Positions 1 through 6,258 of a DNA stretch of 8,405 nucleotides are shown piece by piece (position 1 is the first letter of the stretch; every line of letters begins with the position of its first letter). Below the pieces are notes generated by a model. That model worked only from the letters and a program-made list of their open reading frames with translations. It did not search any database and was not told the origin of the DNA. The position numbers and the translations under genes are program-made. The DNA lies in assembly GCA_900544475.1 (NCBI GenBank), contig UQVU01000076.1, positions 1 through 8,405 of the forward strand, in the 5' to 3' direction. The DNA is from an uncultured Butyricicoccus sp. (GTDB lineage: Bacteria; Bacillota; Clostridia; Oscillospirales; Butyricicoccaceae).

Positions 1-13
1 GCCCCCAAGCGGC

Positions 14-37
14 TTGGGGCAATAACGCACAGTGAAA
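14..37 (+). repeat. Solitary copy of palindromic-repeat end sequence
   Basis: The stretch matches each end of the palindromic element at 4862-5030 at about 19 of 24 positions when aligned by eye; the shared core resembles GGCAAYACCGCAYAATG. It overlaps the right arm of a short hairpin at 3-19 (CCCCAAG, loop CGG, CTTGGGG). No matching inverted partner is visible in the following 200 bases, so this is either a decayed or solo element end, or the end of a copy whose other part is unrecognisable. Two similar sequences within one 8.4-kb window suggest a dispersed repeat family in this genome. Confidence 0.45.
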
Positions 38-59
38 AAGAGCACTCCCTGCCGGCGGC

Positions 60-88
60 TTGACTTTCCCCCGCATTTCCGATATACT
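60..88 (+). promoter_or_regulatory. Sigma-A-type promoter for the MATE exporter
   Basis: TTGACT at 60-65 and TATACT at 83-88 are separated by exactly 17 bases. Each hexamer is one mismatch from the housekeeping consensus. Transcription would begin near 95 and give a 5' leader of about 128 nt before the MATE start codon. This is the best promoter visible in the window. Confidence 0.75.
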
Positions 89-146
89 GTTCTCGTAAAA
101 TTTTTTTGCGTGGATTTTTCCGGATTGCTACAAACGTCATCTTTTC

Positions 147-179
147 GCCACCCAGCTGTTTTCGGCTGCGTGGCTTTTT
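147..179 (+). terminator. Intrinsic terminator/attenuator in the MATE leader
   Basis: Positions 147-158 (GCCACCCAGCTG) pair with 163-174 (CGGCTGCGTGGC) around a TTTT loop. This gives about 11 base pairs with one C-C mismatch and one G-T wobble, followed directly by TTTTT at 175-179. The structure lies after the promoter at 60-88 and before the MATE start at 223, with no gene between, so it would act as a conditional terminator of the MATE transcript. A near-copy of its 3' arm and U-run (TGCGTGGNTTTTTC) occurs exactly 60 bases earlier at 107-120. That copy could in principle pair weakly with the 5' arm as an antiterminator. I do not recognise a known riboswitch class here. Confidence 0.6.
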
Positions 180-222
180 CTATCCCGCGGCAAAATTTCA
201 ATCAATTTCGAGGATACTGCAT

Positions 223-1551
223 ATGAACGAAACCTTTATGAAAGAAAAACCCGTTTTCCCCCTCATGCTGTCCATGGCACTGCCGATGGTACTGTCCATG
301 ATGGTGAGCTCGCTCTACAATATCGTAGACAGCTTTTTCATCGCGAAAATCAGCGAAAACGCCATGACCGCGCTCTCGCTCGTCTTTCCGATGCAGAATT
401 TCATCAACTCGGTCTGCATCGGCTTCGGCATCGGCATCAACGCGGTAATCGCGTTCTTTTCGGGCGCGGGACAGAAGCGGACCGCCGACCGCGCGGCAAG
501 TCAGGGTTTTTTCATGTCGCTGGTGCACGGCGCCGTGCTGACCGTGCTCTGCATCGCGGTCATGCCGCGCTTTCTCCGAATGTTCACCGATTCCGCGGAA
601 ATCGTGTCGCTCGGCGTGCGCTACTCCAACATTGCCTTCGCCTTTTCGCTCATCATCTCGCTCGGCATGACCTTCGAGAAGATTTTCCAGTCTGTCGGAC
701 GGATGCAGGCGAGCATGGTCAGTCTGATGTGCGGGTGCGTGGCGAACATCGTGCTCGACCCGCTGATGATTTTCGGCATCGGCCCGTTCCCCGCCATGGG
801 CATCGAGGGTGCGGCGCTCGCGACCGGTCTCGGTCAGTCGGTCACGCTGCTCGTTTATCTGGTGCTCTGTGTGACGCGGCCGCTTCCCGTGCACATCTCC
901 GTCCGGCTCATGAAGCCAGGCCGCGATATTCTGCCGCGCATCTACTCTATCGGCGTCCCCGCCGCGCTCAACATGGCTCTGCCGTCGCTGCTGATTGCGG
1001 CGCTCAACGTCCTGCTCGCCTCCTTCTCGGAGACATACATTCTCGTGCTCGGCATCTACTATAAGCTCCAGACCTTCCTGTACCTGCCCGCGAACGGCAT
1101 CGTGCAGGGAATGCGCCCGGTCATCGGCTACAACTACGGCGCGGGCGAACGGGCGCGCGTCCGCCGCATCTATCGGGTCGCCCTCGCGATGAGCGGCGTG
1201 ATCATGGCGGCCGGAACGCTCATCTGCCTGCTCGTTCCCGAGACGCTGATGGGGCTGTTCACCTCGTCCGAGGCGACCATCGCGGCCGGCGAGACCGCGC
1301 TCCGCCTCATCAGCATCGGCTTTATCGTGTCATCCGTGTCGGTCATTTCCGCCGGGGCGCTCGAAGGTCTGGGCAAGGGCACGCAGTCGCTTGTCATTTC
1401 GCTGTGCCGCTTTGTCGTTATCATTATTCCGGCATCGTTCCTGCTGAGCCACGCGCTGGGCGCTGTCGGCGTCTGGCACGCCTTCTGGATTTCCGAGCTG
1501 CTCACCGCGGTCGTGTCGCTCGTGATCTGCCGCAGAACCCTGAAACTGTAA
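223..1551 (+). CDS. MATE family efflux transporter
   Basis: The product is a 442-residue integral membrane exporter of the MATE superfamily, which moves drugs or cationic metabolites out of the cell using an H+ or Na+ gradient. The sequence alternates hydrophobic helices with short basic loops along its whole length, in keeping with the family's 12 helices in two pseudo-symmetric halves. The N-terminal helix (PLMLSMALPMVLSMMVSSLY) followed by NIVDSFFIA is typical of MepA/NorM-like members, as is the GIGINAVIAFFSG stretch in the first half. The ATG at 223 is preferred to an upstream ATG at 106 because GAGGA at 210-214 sits 8 bases before it and homology-like sequence starts there. The gene has its own promoter, a leader terminator and a bidirectional terminator after the stop, so it is monocistronic. 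The substrate cannot be read from the sequence. Confidence 0.93.
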   Translation: MNETFMKEKPVFPLMLSMALPMVLSMMVSSLYNIVDSFFIAKISENAMTALSLVFPMQNFINSVCIGFGIGINAVIAFFSGAGQKRTADRAASQGFFMSLVHGAVLTVLCIAVMPRFLRMFTDSAEIVSLGVRYSNIAFAFSLIISLGMTFEKIFQSVGRMQASMVSLMCGCVANIVLDPLMIFGIGPFPAMGIEGAALATGLGQSVTLLVYLVLCVTRPLPVHISVRLMKPGRDILPRIYSIGVPAALNMALPSLLIAALNVLLASFSETYILVLGIYYKLQTFLYLPANGIVQGMRPVIGYNYGAGERARVRRIYRVALAMSGVIMAAGTLICLLVPETLMGLFTSSEATIAAGETALRLISIGFIVSSVSVISAGALEGLGKGTQSLVISLCRFVVIIIPASFLLSHALGAVGVWHAFWISELLTAVVSLVICRRTLKL

Positions 1552-1552
1552 A

Positions 1553-1593
1553 AAAAGACGGAGAAACATATCACATCGTGCTCTCCGTCTTTT
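1553..1593. terminator. Bidirectional intrinsic terminator between convergent genes
   Basis: Positions 1553-1564 (AAAAGACGGAGA) are perfectly complementary to 1582-1593 (TCTCCGTCTTTT), with a 17-nt loop. The A-run on the left and T-run on the right allow it to end transcription in both directions. It lies 1 base after the MATE stop and 3 bases after the stop of the minus-strand gene ending at 1597. Confidence 0.85.
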
Positions 1594-1596
1594 CCC

Positions 1597-2019
1597 TTAT
1601 TCTGCGTTTCCGCCGCCGCCCACGCGGCCGAGCCACGCCTCCGCGAGCGCCTTGTTTTCCGGCTTCGCGGTAAAGCGCTTCAGCGCCAGGAACAGCTTGT
1701 CCGCCGTGACGTTCTGGCCGGCGCACCAGTTTTCAAACGCCGTCAGCATCGCCGGGTCGATGTCCTCGCTCACCTCGGCACGGGTACGCGCCTTGACGAA
1801 CTCCGCGCCGCTGATCTCGTCCGCCCACGCGGAAAGGTACTTCTGCGAGTCGCTTCGGATAATGTCCATGGTCTGCGGGTCGGAAACCGGCTTCAGACCC
1901 GGAATGCGGTTGGGCACAAGCTCCGCGTCATAAACGCCGAGCGTTCTGTCCTTGAAAATCAGCAGCAGCACATCGTCATTCAGCGCCGTTACATAGGTAA
2001 TCACAATATCGTGTTTCAT
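1597..2019 (-). CDS. Hypothetical protein coupled to the histidine kinase
   Basis: The product is 140 residues, acidic and soluble-looking, with no signal peptide or membrane helix. I do not recognise the family. The N-terminal 35 residues look like beta strands (DIVITYVTALNDDVLLLIF), and the rest looks helical, ending in a GGGG-containing tail. The ATG overlaps the TGA of the upstream kinase as ATGA (2016-2019). An AAAGGA motif 8 bases before the ATG lies inside the kinase's last codons, so translation is probably coupled. The bidirectional terminator at 1553-1593 ends the operon. An accessory or output role for the kinase is suggested by position only. Confidence 0.8.
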   Translation of the reverse strand: MKHDIVITYVTALNDDVLLLIFKDRTLGVYDAELVPNRIPGLKPVSDPQTMDIIRSDSQKYLSAWADEISGAEFVKARTRAEVSEDIDPAMLTAFENWCAGQNVTADKLFLALKRFTAKPENKALAEAWLGRVGGGGNAE

Positions 2020-4733
2020 GTCTGGGGTCCTTTCGGGATTTGGTTTTTTACTGCGGCCGCTTTACGTCCGCGACAGGTGGACAAGTGTCCCCCCCCCCCC
2101 GAGAATTTTGCGTTCATCACGCTGCGGAGGGTTCGCTCGAGCGTTGCAAGTTCGAGCGGCTTGGGTACGTGCGCGTCCATGCCGGCGTCGAGGCACGCCT
2201 GCACATCCGAGCTGAATGCGTTCGCCGTCATGGCGATAATCGGGATGGTCTTGCCGAGCGGATTTGCGCTGCGGCGGACGGCGCGGGTCGCGTCCAGTCC
2301 GTTCATCACCGGCATCTGGATATCCATCAGAATGGCGTCGAACTCGCCGGGCGTTACGTTTTCGAACGCCTCGACCAGCTGCTTGCCGTTCGGATAGATG
2401 ACGCAGGACGCCTCGTTCATATCCAGAATCGCTTCCAGGATTTCCGCGTTCAGCGCGTTGTCCTCGGCGCAGAGGAAGCGCATTCCCCGGAGAGCGGCGT
2501 TTTCGTCCTGGTTGTCCGAGTCGATGTCGCTGCGGATGTCGTTTACGATGTTTGCGAATTTCGAGAGGAAGAACGGACGCGCGATCAGGCCGTCCACACC
2601 GCTCTTTTTCAGCACATCGTCCGCCTCGCTCAGCTGCTCATAGTCCACGCAGAACACCAGAACGGCGTCCTTCGCCTCCTCGTGGAGCAGATGCACGATG
2701 TCATGCAGCTTGGGGTCATGGGCATAGCCGGAGAGCAGGATGGTATCGACCGGCGTATCACGCAGATATTCCGCGACTTCTTCCCGGCCTCGCGCGGCGT
2801 GGAGCGGAATACCCGAGCCGCGGAAGGAAGCCGTCACGTTCGCGACAAGGTTCTCTTCGTCCGTAATCAGCAGCACGTTCTTCGCGTCGATTTCGCAGCG
2901 GCTCTCGCGGTCGATTTCAATCGGCACCTCCACAACGAAGCGGCTGCCCTTATGCGGCGTGCTTTCGACGCTGATGGTGCCGCCCATCAGGTCGATGATG
3001 TTCTTTGTAATCGCCATGCCGAGGCCGGTGCCCTGCACCTTGTTGGTCGTGGAGCTCTCCGCGCGGGTGAACGGCTCGAAAATGTGCTCGACGAACTCGG
3101 GCGCCATGCCGTAGCCGTTATCGGTCACGGTAATGACGAGGACCGTGTGCGCGTCGTCCGCGCCCGGCTTTTCCGCGAGGTCGAGGCTGATTTCGCCGCC
3201 GACCTGCGTATACTTGACCGCGTTCGAGAGCAGGTTGATGAAAATCTGCCGCAGACGCACGGCATCGCCGATGAGGCGCTCGTGGCTGATCTCGTGCACG
3301 CGGATAGTGAAGGCCTGCCGGCGTGTTTCGGCCTGCGGCCGGATGATGCTGTCCACCTGACCGATCTGGTCCGCAAGATTGACCTCAGCGCGGCTGAGCG
3401 AGGCATCGCTCGACTCGATTTTGCTCATGTCGAGCACATCGTTGATAAGGCTCAGCAGATGCTGACTGGAGCTCTGCACCTTGCCGATGTACTGCTCGAG
3501 CTTTTCGGGGTCGTCCTTTTCGTGCGCCATCAGGCTCGTGATGCCCACAATGGCGTTCATCGGGGTGCGGATGTCATGCGACATATTGGAAAGGAACTCG
3601 CTCTTGGCGCGGCTTGCGTCCTTCGCAGCCTTTTCGGCGCGTTCCGCCGTCTGCACCGCCTCCGAAAGCTCCTGATTGACCTTTTCGAGCGACTCACGGT
3701 TTTTCCGTTCCAGTTCGAGCGCCTGTATCTGCTTGCGGCGCAGGATAGTATAGATGACGAGCACCGCCGCGCCGAGCATAACGAGCGAAAAGACGAGAAC
3801 GAGTGTTCCAGTCGTTCGCACGAGCGAAACGGTATCCTGCGCAACGAAGCGCGACGGCACGAGGAACAGCAGCACCCAGTCCGCGCTTTCCATGCGATAG
3901 AGGGCGTAGTGGTATTCCTCGCCGTCCAGAACGGCGTTCGAGTAGCTCAGTCCGCTGCGTTCCAGCTCGTCCTGCGTGACCTCGAACGAGGTGCCGTGCA
4001 GATACTCCATCTCGGAGAGTGAGCTGAACGCATTATATGCCTGAAGCGGGTTCTCGCTCGCGTTACTGCGGAACACGCGCGAGCCCTGACTGTCGAGGAC
4101 GTAAACGCTGTTGTTGCCGTCGTAGGCGTCGCAGTTGAAGTAGCGGTTCAGGCTTTCCATGTTCTGCGACATACCGTAGTAGACGAGCTGAACGGAACGC
4201 TCGCCGTCCTGCACGGAAATCGGCGTCTGAAGCCGTTCGAGGAAATACATGGTCGTGACGTTCGTGGTCAGCGACTCGGAAACGAAGCTGATTTTCTCCG
4301 GCTCGTCCGCCAGACGGTTCATGCCGCCGAAATTGCCCTGCCAGCCGTCCTGCGTCAGGCAGCGGCCGAGAGAGTCTATCGCGACGAGTTTTTCGCTGCC
4401 GCGCGTGTCCATTTCGTTGAGCCTCGCCTGCTTTTTCATGAAGGTCAGCAGGTCGTCCATGTTGTCCGGCCTCGCGAGCGCCGCATAGTTGCAGAAAACG
4501 TCTGTATTTGCCCACTGCTTTTCAACGACGTCCTCAAGGCCGGCGAAAAGCTGACCCGTGACCTCCTGCATCTGGTGCAGGCGCTCGTGGTAGAGCACGC
4601 CGTCGATATACCCCGAATAAAAGCGCAGAAATATCCCGACACCGACCGCAACGACCAGCACAAACGCCGTCACCGCAATCAGCAGCGTCTGCGTACCGGC
4701 TTTTCGATTTCTGGTTTTTTCACTCGCTTTCAT
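2016..4733 (-). CDS. Membrane hybrid sensor histidine kinase with receiver domain
   Basis: The 905-residue protein has a TM helix (about 15-38), an extracytoplasmic sensor of about 265 residues that looks dCache-like (VYVLDSQG near 210, ADWVLLFLVP near 285), a second TM helix (about 309-331) and a coiled coil (about 335-380). A HisKA domain with H386 in NMSHDIRTPMNAI follows, then an HATPase with N-box N504, DNGYGM at 538-543 and GTGLGM at 568-573. Next come a receiver-like domain (about 618-735) with Ser in place of the phospho-acceptor Asp, and an intact receiver (about 750-875) with E757/D758, D804, T836 and K858. It would sense an extracellular ligand, autophosphorylate H386 and relay to D804. 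The start has GGGAG 8 bases upstream. After the last receiver the gene enters a G12 run encoding part of SGGGG and a basic tail of about 23 residues unlike receiver sequence. It sits between the 40-codon ORF and the coupled 140-residue gene. Confidence 0.93.
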   Translation of the reverse strand: MKASEKTRNRKAGTQTLLIAVTAFVLVVAVGVGIFLRFYSGYIDGVLYHERLHQMQEVTGQLFAGLEDVVEKQWANTDVFCNYAALARPDNMDDLLTFMKKQARLNEMDTRGSEKLVAIDSLGRCLTQDGWQGNFGGMNRLADEPEKISFVSESLTTNVTTMYFLERLQTPISVQDGERSVQLVYYGMSQNMESLNRYFNCDAYDGNNSVYVLDSQGSRVFRSNASENPLQAYNAFSSLSEMEYLHGTSFEVTQDELERSGLSYSNAVLDGEEYHYALYRMESADWVLLFLVPSRFVAQDTVSLVRTTGTLVLVFSLVMLGAAVLVIYTILRRKQIQALELERKNRESLEKVNQELSEAVQTAERAEKAAKDASRAKSEFLSNMSHDIRTPMNAIVGITSLMAHEKDDPEKLEQYIGKVQSSSQHLLSLINDVLDMSKIESSDASLSRAEVNLADQIGQVDSIIRPQAETRRQAFTIRVHEISHERLIGDAVRLRQIFINLLSNAVKYTQVGGEISLDLAEKPGADDAHTVLVITVTDNGYGMAPEFVEHIFEPFTRAESSTTNKVQGTGLGMAITKNIIDLMGGTISVESTPHKGSRFVVEVPIEIDRESRCEIDAKNVLLITDEENLVANVTASFRGSGIPLHAARGREEVAEYLRDTPVDTILLSGYAHDPKLHDIVHLLHEEAKDAVLVFCVDYEQLSEADDVLKKSGVDGLIARPFFLSKFANIVNDIRSDIDSDNQDENAALRGMRFLCAEDNALNAEILEAILDMNEASCVIYPNGKQLVEAFENVTPGEFDAILMDIQMPVMNGLDATRAVRRSANPLGKTIPIIAMTANAFSSDVQACLDAGMDAHVPKPLELATLERTLRSVMNAKFSGGGGHLSTCRGRKAAAVKNQIPKGPQT
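2089..2100 (-). repeat. Homopolymer tract, 12 G on the coding strand
   Basis: Twelve consecutive C on the plus strand read as G12 inside the kinase gene and encode part of the SGGGG at residues 878-882. A change of minus one base would end the kinase at TAA 2048-2050. A change of plus one base would end it at TAA 2062-2064. Either change abolishes the ATGA overlap with the next gene. Tracts of this length are prone to slippage in cells and also to sequencing error. Confidence 0.9.
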
Positions 4734-4738
4734 TCACG

Positions 4739-4861
4739 TTACTCCCAACGAATATCCTTTTCAGACAGGGTTTTGAAGATGTTGCCGCGCCAGCCGGTCA
4801 GCACGCCCGCCGCACAGGCCGCCGCCAGAAGCAGGCTGATGATTCTCTTTTTAATATGCAC
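4739..4861 (-). CDS. Short putative secreted or membrane peptide upstream of the kinase
   Basis: This 40-codon frame reads from GTG at 4861 to TAA at 4739-4741. It encodes a basic start (KKR at residues 4-6), a hydrophobic core (IISLLLAAACAAGVL) and a short polar tail ending SEKDIRWE. The layout is that of a signal peptide or a single membrane anchor. C16 lies in a poor lipobox because the -3 residue is Ala. The stop overlaps the kinase's GGGAG ribosome binding site and lies 5 bases before the kinase ATG, a normal operon arrangement. An in-frame TAA sits directly upstream of the GTG, at the edge of the palindromic repeat, and I see no ribosome binding site there. It may be the remnant of a longer gene cut by the repeat, or a genuine small peptide. 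The family is unknown. Confidence 0.45.
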   Translation of the reverse strand: MHIKKRIISLLLAAACAAGVLTGWRGNIFKTLSEKDIRWE

Positions 4862-5030
4862 TTAAGGCAACACCGCACAATGAAAGCTGCGGCGCTTTGC
4901 GGAAATTTTGTGCTCTGACCTTGTTGCGATTTCACGGTAATACGTCAAGTATTACCGCAAAACCGTGCCTCGTCAGTACGCAAAATTTACTCGCAAATCA
5001 CTCGTGTTCCATTATGCGGTATTGCCCTAA
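4862..5030. mobile_element. 169-bp palindromic MITE-like repeat
   Basis: The segment is an imperfect inverted repeat centred on 4946. The outer 20 bases of each arm match at 17 positions (core GGCAAYACCGCAYAATG). The centre is a perfect GGTAATAC / GTATTACC pair around a 5-nt loop. The intervening arms match only partly and need a small gap. It begins TTA and ends TAA, compatible with insertion at a TA-rich target, but the exact boundary and target duplication are uncertain. It contains no ORF of note. It fills the space between the small peptide gene and the MBL-fold gene, and an end-like copy occurs at 14-37. It looks like a non-autonomous element, or a palindromic repeat that folds as RNA. 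Confidence 0.7.
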
Positions 5031-5048
5031 TATTCCCTTTCCGCAGCT

Positions 5049-5918
5049 TCACAGAGAAATGTTCACATCTCCCTGAAAGGTATAATAGCATTGGGAATCG
5101 CCTGCGGCGCACAGGGCGTCGATTTGTGCCCCCATATCTTCAGTGTAATGGGTTTTGTCGACACTGACCACTAACATTTCAGGTTTGAGAATTTTTTGAA
5201 CATATTCTGAAAAATATCGAGTGCAGATTCCATGATGGGATAGCTTTTGCAGCCGCGGCCGAGCCTGCCGTCCGCACAGAGCCGCCCGCATGGTCTCATC
5301 TGTACTGTCACCGGACAACAGCACCAAATCGGTACTGCCCTTCCTCAACAGCCAAATGCTGCTGTCCTCATTGCAGGTCTGCTTGTGGGCCTCCAGATTC
5401 CACGCCATGGCCTCTTCCGTCAGTTCAGGCGCACACAGGGCCTCCGCATAGGTCACCGACCGCTGCGTACTGTCCCGCATGGGGTAGAGGCAGTCCAGCG
5501 CGAAGTCTCCGAAGGTAAAGGTCCTTCCAGCACAATCTGCAGAACGGATAAGTTCCGTTTCACTGCGCTCTAAATACCGGAAGAAGTCATGGTATTCCCT
5601 GTAAAACTCCCGATCTCCATACACCGGATACACCCGATTGGCAAATCGCAGGTCTCCGCATGGTGCCACCGCCTGCCGCACCTGCACACGGTCTACTAGA
5701 TGTACAAAGCCGCCGAAGTGATCCTGATGCAAATGAGTCAGGATCAACAGATCAATAACGGTGATATTCCTCTGTACGAGGAATTCCAATAGGGGCTTGC
5801 GGTTCTTATGGTATTTTCCGCCGCCGTCAACTACTACTGTCCGCCGTCCCTGGGGAGTATCCAGCAGCAATACCGCGCAATCCGCGCGCCCTACATCCAA
5901 AATGTACAGTTCACTCAT
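5049..5918 (-). CDS. ComEC/Rec2-type metallo-beta-lactamase-fold hydrolase
   Basis: The 289-residue soluble protein has the MBL-fold zinc ligands THLHQDHFGG at 61-70 (H62, H64, D66, H67), LLSGD ending at D204 and LSHHG with H228/H229. The opening ILDVGRADCAVLL and the SSIWLLRKGSTDLVLLSGD segment follow the pattern of the MBL domain at the C-terminus of the competence protein ComEC/Rec2. No channel helices are present, so this is the stand-alone form rather than ComEC itself. The substrate is unknown; family members act on nucleic acids or other phosphoesters. The start ATG overlaps the stop of the preceding ORF as ATGA, and GAGGTG lies 11 bases upstream. Downstream the gene ends 19 bases before the palindromic repeat. 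There is no signal peptide, so the location is cytoplasmic. Confidence 0.85.
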   Translation of the reverse strand: MSELYILDVGRADCAVLLLDTPQGRRTVVVDGGGKYHKNRKPLLEFLVQRNITVIDLLILTHLHQDHFGGFVHLVDRVQVRQAVAPCGDLRFANRVYPVYGDREFYREYHDFFRYLERSETELIRSADCAGRTFTFGDFALDCLYPMRDSTQRSVTYAEALCAPELTEEAMAWNLEAHKQTCNEDSSIWLLRKGSTDLVLLSGDSTDETMRAALCGRQARPRLQKLSHHGICTRYFSEYVQKILKPEMLVVSVDKTHYTEDMGAQIDALCAAGDSQCYYTFQGDVNISL

Positions 5919-6142
5919 AAAGTTAGGATCACCTCATTCCCCACTTGATAGTTCTCGTCTCCCCGGTAGCGGACCTCCAAAATCTCATTATCTGCTTGGT
6001 TACGCAACATCATACGAACCTCCACACCCTGATATGCAATCTCGCAGATGGATGCCCGGACGCCGTCACTGCCATTCCGCTTTACCTGCATATGCTCCGG
6101 CTGAACCGGATAATGGCCACTCTCGCGGAATACGAGTGCCAC
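5915..6142 (-). CDS. TOBE-like domain, probable C-terminal remnant of an ABC ATPase
   Basis: The 75 residues run VQPEHMQV near residue 14, then a beta-rich segment (ASICEIAYQGVEVRMML, EILEVRYRG) and the closing VGNEVILTL. This is the layout of a TOBE_2 domain, which normally follows the ATPase domain in spermidine-, iron- or sugar-type ABC importer ATPases of about 350 residues. No Walker A, signature or Walker B motif occurs anywhere upstream. The frame is open only back to 6196, where TAG (6197-6199) closes it, so about 240 residues are missing. GTG at 6140-6142 has GGGAGGG 7 bases before it, so a short protein could still be translated. The TGA overlaps the MBL gene's ATG. I read it as the scar of a deletion or rearrangement. 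A free-standing TOBE protein is the alternative. Confidence 0.55.
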   Translation of the reverse strand: MALVFRESGHYPVQPEHMQVKRNGSDGVRASICEIAYQGVEVRMMLRNQADNEILEVRYRGDENYQVGNEVILTL

Positions 6143-6258
6143 TTGACTTCCCTCCCAACAGGCCGTGGATCCGGCAGGCTGTTGGTCATTTTTTCGCTAT
6201 GATTTTGCTGATGACCTCTTCCGTACCAGAGCGATAGTGTTGCCCAAGGTTTTGTTCG
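6143..6258 (-). other. Junction-like gap with a possible C-terminal gene scrap
   Basis: No complete gene is visible. On the minus strand one frame reads EQNLGQHYRSGTEEVIS and then KIIAKK before TGA at 6186-6188, which looks like the natural end of a protein. Its upstream part would have to lie where the kinase gene now ends (6259). The TGA overlaps an ATG as ATGA, but that ATG opens only a 35-codon frame with no recognisable content. The simplest reading is leftover sequence from the original upstream gene of the ABC operon. This is inference from codon-like appearance only. Confidence 0.3.

Noticed and set aside
3..19. Hairpin CCCCAAG-CGG-CTTGGGG as a terminator
   Set aside because: It is not followed by a T-run on the plus strand, and the sequence beyond its other side is outside the window, so its function cannot be judged.
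106..222. N-terminal extension of the MATE protein from ATG 106
   Set aside because: The extra 39 residues are not transporter-like and cover the leader hairpin. The ATG at 223 has a proper ribosome binding site.
202..894. 230-codon minus-strand ORF opposite the MATE gene
   Set aside because: It is a shadow frame of charged low-complexity residues (H, R, E, D). The plus strand encodes a clear membrane transporter.
2040..4022. 660-codon plus-strand ORF
   Set aside because: It lies entirely antisense to the hybrid kinase. Its composition (rich in R, H, D, V without domains) is typical of a GC-rich shadow frame, while the minus strand shows every kinase motif.
6081..6189. 35-codon minus-strand frame starting MTNSLPDPRPVG
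   Set aside because: It starts at an ATGA overlap but has no family resemblance, ends quickly, and is out of frame with the recognisable TOBE sequence it overlaps.
5761..6237. 158-codon plus-strand ORF
   Set aside because: It is antisense to the start of the MBL gene and the TOBE ORF, with a Pro/Ser/Arg-rich composition and no motif.
6233..6251. Possible third copy of the palindromic-repeat end (minus strand CTTGGGCAACACTATCGC)
   Set aside because: Only GGCAACAC matches well. The similarity breaks down after that, and no inverted partner is visible.
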